A stretch of 55,323 bases of DNA from positions 1 through 55,323 of the forward strand of contig JBJETR010000022.1 in NCBI GenBank assembly GCA_051883415.1, given 5' to 3'. Both the position numbers and the translations under genes were made by a program. The notes under the pieces were generated by a model. That model saw only the letters and a program-made list of their open reading frames with translations. It was not told the DNA's origin and ran no database searches. The stretch is from HGM11368 sp051883415 (GTDB taxonomy: Bacteria > Bacillota > Clostridia > Christensenellales > UBA3700). Below are positions 51,306-55,323 of this stretch, piece by piece (position 1 is the stretch's first letter; each line of letters opens with the position of its first letter).

Positions 51306-52193
51306 TCAATATTTTATATCGAAATAATCGAGATATTTTTTGAATTTGTCTTGTGCAAAAAGACATGTGTAACGCAAATATCCTCTCTCGTTTTTCCACT
51401 CTCTCAAGCCTCGATAATAAAACATTTTCAATTCCTCGTCAATTATAAACGGAACGTAGCCAAAGCGCAGACATTCCTTCAACATAATCAACCTACCCAC
51501 TCTACCGTTGCCGTCTTGAAAGGGATGAATACTCTCCAACTTATAATGAAAGTCAAGGATATCGTCAAAGGTCGGCTGTTCTATTCCATTGTACTCGGCA
51601 AGCAACTCAGTCATTTTCCCATCAACCTCTTCGGGTTTAGTCGTCTCGCTTCCGCCCACCTCATTAGGCAATTGTTTATATTCGCCAACCCTAAACCAAC
51701 CCAATCTACTATCGCTCGTTCCGTTCTTTAGAGTTCTATGCAATTCCTTGATAAGGTTTTCGGACAGTTTCTTTTTTGCACATTCGATAACTATATCTAT
51801 ACACCTAAAGTGATTAGCGGTTTCCACTACGTCATCAACTTTTACGGCTTCGGATATACCGATAGTATTGGTCTCAAAAATATACCGGGTTTGCTCGTGC
51901 GTAAGTTTACTTCCTTCAATATGATTAGAGTTGTAGGTCAATTCTATTTGCACCTTATGATAAATACCGCCCGATATACGGTTATTCTTTTCGATACGCA
52001 AAATATCAAGCAATGTTTTTGGCTCTTCGATTTTTTTGTTACTTCTCTCAGGCTTTACGGCGTCTTCGGGTATATTCCAAGTTTTACCCGTCAAAAAGGC
52101 TCCGTCGATTTTTCCATGTGCGCAATAATTACGCACGCTTCGCTCAGAAATATTCCATTTTTTTGCTATTTGAATTACCGATAAATACTTCAT
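51306..52193 (-). CDS. Fic family protein with N-terminal DNA-binding HTH
   Basis: 295 aa. The N-terminus (about 1-48, YLSVIQIAKKWNISERSVRNYCAHGKIDGAFLTGKTWNIPEDAVKP) is an excisionase/MerR-type HTH. The rest is a Fic domain, usually an AMP transferase: the inhibitory motif SNHIEG fits S/TxxxE(G/N) in its N-terminal position (class II), and the catalytic motif is HPFQDGNGRVGR (about 227-238). The intact inhibitory Glu suggests a self-restrained enzyme. No antitoxin partner is adjacent. The 143-bp spacer downstream (51163-51305) and the 210 bp upstream are AT-rich. Target unknown. Confidence 0.92.
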   Translation of the reverse strand: MKYLSVIQIAKKWNISERSVRNYCAHGKIDGAFLTGKTWNIPEDAVKPERSNKKIEEPKTLLDILRIEKNNRISGGIYHKVQIELTYNSNHIEGSKLTHEQTRYIFETNTIGISEAVKVDDVVETANHFRCIDIVIECAKKKLSENLIKELHRTLKNGTSDSRLGWFRVGEYKQLPNEVGGSETTKPEEVDGKMTELLAEYNGIEQPTFDDILDFHYKLESIHPFQDGNGRVGRLIMLKECLRFGYVPFIIDEELKMFYYRGLREWKNERGYLRYTCLFAQDKFKKYLDYFDIKY

Positions 52194-52274
52194 AATATCA
52201 TTATATCCGTTATCGGCAAAAAAGTAAATATATTATTCTAATTTTAATAATTTTTGCCGATATAGGCAATAAAA

Positions 52275-52293
52275 AACAGTCCCACCGACTGTT
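52275..52293 (-). terminator. terminator of rsfS
   Basis: AACAGTC-ccacc-GACTGTT followed by TTTTTATT on the minus strand. Confidence 0.7.
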
Positions 52294-52360
52294 CTATTAA
52301 AGGTCGCCTTGTGCATGCAAAAGTCACGCACGTTGCAACAAACACCTCAGACAAGCATAG

Positions 52361-52395
52361 CTGTGGTGTAGCGATTTCATATAACTACACCACAG
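52361..52395. repeat. perfect 11-bp inverted repeat just after rsfS
   Basis: CTGTGGTGTAG and CTACACCACAG separated by 13 bp. No U-tract follows on either strand. It may stabilise the rsfS 3' end ahead of the terminator. Confidence 0.6.
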
Positions 52396-52404
52396 TATTC
52401 CAAT

Positions 52405-52746
52405 CTATTCCCCGCTATATCTGGTCACGTTGGTGCCGTCCGACCACAGTTGTTCGAGAGAATACAATCTTCTAGTCTCTTCGTGGAAGATATGCACGAT
52501 GACGTCGCCGTAGTCGACTACCGCCCATCTACCTTCTTGTTTACCCTCGCTTCTCAGCGGCTGCCTACCGAGCTTGGACATTTCGTCGTCCACGTAGTTG
52601 GCAAGCGCCTTGACTTGCGTAGTCGAGCGACCGGAACAAATAATAAAGTCGTCTGCAATAACCGTGAGATGTCTTATATCCACCACCACTATGTCTTGCG
52701 CCTTTTTGCTATCGAGTATTTTGCATATTTCTTGTGTAATATTCAT
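52405..52746 (-). CDS. rsfS: ribosomal silencing factor RsfS
   Basis: RsfS binds ribosomal protein uL14 and blocks subunit joining. The 113-aa protein shows ICKILDSKKAQDIVVVDIRHLTVIADDFIICSGRSTTQVKALANYVDDEM and EGKQEGRWAVVDYGDVIVHIFHEETRRLYSLEQLW, diagnostic of the family. It follows nadD-yqeK by 24 bp in the conserved order yhbY-nadD-yqeK-rsfS. Confidence 0.96.
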   Translation of the reverse strand: MNITQEICKILDSKKAQDIVVVDIRHLTVIADDFIICSGRSTTQVKALANYVDDEMSKLGRQPLRSEGKQEGRWAVVDYGDVIVHIFHEETRRLYSLEQLWSDGTNVTRYSGE

Positions 52747-52770
52747 ATTTATCCTCTACTTGTTTATATT

Positions 52771-53916
52771 TTATTGTTGTTTATTTTCGTTGCGATAATA
52801 TTCTACCGCCCGAGTCGTCAGCGTATAGATATCTCCGCCTCGACCTACAAGGTAGGCGTATTGGTGTTCCATACACGCCACGAAGCCTTGGTGCAAGTCT
52901 TGCCATATTATCTTTCTCAACTCGTCCACGCCCTCGAAGTCCCTATCCTCTTCCAGCATATCGGCGCAGAAAATCAACTTGTCGAGGTTGGTCATATTAG
53001 GCTTGGCGGTGGTATGGTATTTGATTGCATTGAGCACGTCCTCATCGTGTATGCCAAACTCTTCTCGTGCCACCACGCTACCCGCAAACTGATGATACAC
53101 GGGCGTACCCACGCTGTCTTTCGGTATAGCTTGATTGTCTACGTTTTTTACTCTTTTGGCGCAGTCGTGCAAAAGCCCTGCAGTCACAATCTTATCGGTA
53201 TCGAGTCCCAATTTCAAATCGCTGTTGAGCTTCAGTGCGCAATACGCCACTCTGAGGCAATGCTTATAAGTCCTCTCGCCCGTCCATTCTTTGAGTTTAT
53301 CGGCAAGGCTCACCGTCAACTTTTTGCCAATACGTATCGACTTATCGACGTATAACCCATTTTTTTCGATATACTCGGCAACGCCTTTAGGCACACCCCT
53401 TACCAAGCCAAGACGGCTCTCCAATCTCACTATCGTTGACGATATATCCTTAGGCACAAATTTTTCTAACGCAATGTCTGCACCTTGCTCTCTCCAAAAT
53501 TTGCTCGCCTCTTCCACCTCGGCTATTCTATCGCCTCTATCGAAGACCACCAACTTGACTTGACCTATTATTTGATAAGGATTTTTCCATTTACCAAGGT
53601 CAATCAAACTATCTCCGCCTATTACAAAGTCGAATTCGCCTATTCTTTCTTTATACAGCGGAATGGTGATATAACTATAATTGTCTTTAGGTCTATCCCT
53701 CTCCAGGTCGCATATCTGCATACCCTCACGCCCCTGTATAGCTATTTTTAGCATCTCGCATCTAGTATCGAAGTTATTGTCGCATTGCTTATAGGCGGGG
53801 TTGTTGGAAGGTGCCAACACCACTCTATCATAGCCGTGCGATAGCAGATATTCCGCCATTTGCATATGACCGTCGTGGACGGGATTAAAGGTTCCCCCAA
53901 ACAAAGCAGTTTTCAT
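52771..53916 (-). CDS. nadD: nicotinate-nucleotide adenylyltransferase fused to a YqeK-type HD phosphohydrolase
   Basis: The N-terminal NadD part (about residues 1-195) makes nicotinate adenine dinucleotide: KTALFGGTFNPVHDGHMQMAEYLL with the HxGH motif and VPKDISSTIVRLESRLGLVRGVPKGVAEYIEKNGLY. The C-terminal HD domain (about 205-380) matches YqeK, reported to hydrolyse Ap4A-like dinucleotides: HCLRVAYCALKLNSD, GLLHDCAKRV and IKYHTTAKPNMTNLDKLIFCADMLEEDRDF. In Bacillus these are separate adjacent genes. The ATG at 53916 is chosen for the conserved start; the frame opens 6 codons earlier and neither start has a strong ribosome binding site. Confidence 0.94.
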   Translation of the reverse strand: MKTALFGGTFNPVHDGHMQMAEYLLSHGYDRVVLAPSNNPAYKQCDNNFDTRCEMLKIAIQGREGMQICDLERDRPKDNYSYITIPLYKERIGEFDFVIGGDSLIDLGKWKNPYQIIGQVKLVVFDRGDRIAEVEEASKFWREQGADIALEKFVPKDISSTIVRLESRLGLVRGVPKGVAEYIEKNGLYVDKSIRIGKKLTVSLADKLKEWTGERTYKHCLRVAYCALKLNSDLKLGLDTDKIVTAGLLHDCAKRVKNVDNQAIPKDSVGTPVYHQFAGSVVAREEFGIHDEDVLNAIKYHTTAKPNMTNLDKLIFCADMLEEDRDFEGVDELRKIIWQDLHQGFVACMEHQYAYLVGRGGDIYTLTTRAVEYYRNENKQQ

Positions 53917-53997
53917 AGTTTTATTATATATCAAAATGAGGCGATTATCAATATCAATTTGTGTTTAGCTATCTATTTTTTTGGCAATAATGCCGAT

Positions 53998-54846
53998 ATG
54001 GGCAGTTTCTTTGACAAAATGTGGTTGATAATCATAGGTTTTTTGACGGTTGTCGTGCTGACTAGTTTTGCGGGGCTTAAGTTGTGGCAATGCCTACTTA
54101 TAGCCTTTGCCATATCTACGCTTGCAAGTTTTTTTGTCATGACAATCAATCGTCCCTATCGCCAAACCATGAGATACGGAGATTGGATTACATACTGCGT
54201 CATACACGGCAAGGAGTATATCCTTTCTCTTATCTCTCGTCTATCTCCGCAATCCGAAGTATCCGACAACAAGGACTATATACTCATCGACGGACAAGTT
54301 GTGTTCTTGTGGGCAAAATTGTCGGGTATTTCACCCGATTCTATTGCCAATATGTGTTCGATTTGCATCAACAACGGCTTTGATTATGCTTACGTATTAT
54401 GCACAGAGAGCAACAAGCATTTTCTATACTTTGCCCAAAGAATTTCCAACGTCAAACTAGAGTTTTGCAATCTAAAAAGGTTATACAAATCCGCCCTCAA
54501 TCAAGGACTCTTGCCCGGCAAATCTATTCGTCCTAGTATCAAATATATAATATCTTCGGTTTTTCGCTCGTTGCTTGACCGTAGCAACGTCAAACGCTAC
54601 GTCTTCGTATCGGTAATATTGCTAGCGTTTAGTTTTATCACACCACTCTCGACTTACTATCTCGTCATATCGTCTATCGCCCTTGCTCTTGCCCTACTAT
54701 GTCTTGTCAAAGACGTTTTTTCTCACACTACTAGTCACGACGATACGCCCGATACGCCTAACTATGAGTGCGACGAGTTTGCTACGGATATCTCTACCAG
54801 CGACAACACCTCGTCCAACGACACTACAGGCGATATCCAACGCTAA
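53998..54846 (+). CDS. membrane protein of unknown function
   Basis: Unrecognised. From ATG 53998 the protein is 282 aa; the frame opens 46 codons earlier but that part overlaps nadD and looks non-coding. It has two hydrophobic N-terminal segments (about 8-26 and 32-52), a soluble middle of about 150 residues (DYILIDGQVVFLWAKLSGISPDSIANMCSICINNGFDYAYVLCTES...), two more membrane segments (about 205-225 and 228-245), and an acidic Asp/Thr/Ser tail of about 40 residues. The ribosome binding site is weak. It is the only plus-strand gene inside the yhbY-nadD-rsfS block. Confidence 0.65.
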   Translation: MGSFFDKMWLIIIGFLTVVVLTSFAGLKLWQCLLIAFAISTLASFFVMTINRPYRQTMRYGDWITYCVIHGKEYILSLISRLSPQSEVSDNKDYILIDGQVVFLWAKLSGISPDSIANMCSICINNGFDYAYVLCTESNKHFLYFAQRISNVKLEFCNLKRLYKSALNQGLLPGKSIRPSIKYIISSVFRSLLDRSNVKRYVFVSVILLAFSFITPLSTYYLVISSIALALALLCLVKDVFSHTTSHDDTPDTPNYECDEFATDISTSDNTSSNDTTGDIQR

Positions 54847-54967
54847 GCTGACACTGACAGACTTTTTAAGTACTAAATATAGTTGGTACTCAAAGTCGAC
54901 ACTAAACTATTTCAACAATCGGTTAGACAGCATCCCCCAACCAAAAGAGCGAAATTTCCAAAACAAA

Positions 54968-54985
54968 AGACGCCCCAAGGCGTCT
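54968..54985 (-). terminator. terminator downstream of yhbY
   Basis: AGACGCC-ccaa-GGCGTCT followed on the minus strand by TTTGTTTT; 60 bp past the yhbY stop. The plus-strand membrane gene converges on it. Confidence 0.75.
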
Positions 54986-55044
54986 AAATAATATTGATAT
55001 ATCAACCAATGCTGAGTTTTGCTAGCAAAATAGCAAAATATTGC

Positions 55045-55323
55045 TCACAAAATATGCTTCACGTCTTTTCTCTTAGATACACGATACAGCGTAATCTTGT
55101 TGCCTAGTGCTTGCACGGGCTGAGCGTTTACGCTCTCGGCAACTTCCGCAATAACGTCCTTAGCGCCGAAATCGGCGGTCTTGAGTACGTTGATTTTTAT
55201 CAATTCTTTGGCTTCCAATTGTTCGTCTATCTCTTGGATAAGGCTCTCGGTGATTCCGTTTTTACCTATAGTCACCACAGGCTCGATAGTCATCGCCAAT
55301 CCTCTGAGTTTTGCTCTTTCACT
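55045..55323 (-). CDS. YhbY family CRM-domain RNA-binding protein, 5' end beyond the window
   Basis: A ribosome-assembly-associated RNA-binding protein. The sequence ERAKLRGLAMTIEPVVTIGKNGITESLIQEIDEQLEAKELIKINVL contains the CRM-domain GxxG loop (GKNG). The frame is open to the window edge, and the residues before GLAMTIEP match the usual YhbY N-terminus, so the real start lies outside; the apparent TTG start at 55299 is internal. Confidence 0.93.
   Translation of the reverse strand, partial: SERAKLRGLAMTIEPVVTIGKNGITESLIQEIDEQLEAKELIKINVLKTADFGAKDVIAEVAESVNAQPVQALGNKITLYRVSKRKDVKHIL

Noticed and set aside
1..55323. tRNA, rRNA or CRISPR loci
   Set aside because: I saw no T-loop/acceptor patterns, rRNA segments or regularly spaced repeats in the intergenic regions.

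Overview
The window looks like the chromosome of an uncultured, moderately AT-rich member of the Bacillota (Clostridia-like). The grounds are: type-2 galT beside galK, lgt, a recR-ybaB-dnaX block, a MazF/NdoA toxin downstream of an NAD(P)H-hydrate repair gene, an FMN riboswitch in front of an ECF riboflavin transporter gene (ribU), a tsaE-tsaB-rimI block, WYL-domain regulation, a yhbY/nadD-yqeK/rsfS block and strong AGGAGG ribosome binding sites. A 100-N scaffold gap at 21591-21690 shows it is a draft assembly. Both window ends cut genes: pncB on the left and yhbY on the right.

Layout. 1-2.4 kb: pncB start, lgt and galK (minus), divergent from galT (2.6-4.2 kb, plus). 4.2-11.6 kb (minus): recR, ybaB, dnaX, an MFS sugar-type symporter, mazF, nnr, recX. 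11.6-22.2 kb (minus): a tight operon purE-[gap]-purM-purN-purH-purD-purL-ygiQ-recX. A 567-bp gene-free stretch follows, with three perfect DnaA boxes within 41 bp. 22.7-26.1 kb: a 1130-codon fragment of a phage-type polyvalent protein, apparently cut at both ends. 26.2-29.2 kb: gdhA, divergent from a WYL regulator and an acetyltransferase. 29.5-35.5 kb (minus): tsaE-tsaB-rimI-alpha/beta hydrolase-membrane MurF-ddl-icd, divergent from the FMN-riboswitch-controlled ribU.

36.6-48.5 kb is the remarkable part: eleven minus-strand genes with no metabolic role. The promoter-proximal operon (48.5 to 43.2 kb) encodes an unrecognised helical protein, a protein resembling ESCRT-III/Snf7, an AAA ATPase of the Vps4/katanin type, a trypsin-like protease and a RuvB-like AAA ATPase. 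The Vps4-like protein, the protease and the RuvB-like protein each begin with a short helical, MIT-like region. The Snf7-like protein, the protease and the RuvB-like protein carry variants of one short motif (GVDMAGLFD, GVSMDGLFD, DIDYAGIID). Downstream lie a two-TM protein, two cytoplasmic-looking leucine-rich-repeat proteins, and a separately promoted set of coiled-coil protein, GrpE-like protein and compact Hsp70. I interpret this as a candidate bacterial ESCRT/Vps4-like remodelling or conflict system with a chaperone module. That is inference from reading protein sequence, not from searches.

48.9-55.3 kb returns to housekeeping: deoC, a pyrimidine-nucleoside phosphorylase gene and a small exported protein (nucleoside salvage), a Fic protein, rsfS, a nadD-yqeK fusion, an unknown membrane protein and yhbY. 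I saw no tRNA, rRNA or CRISPR.
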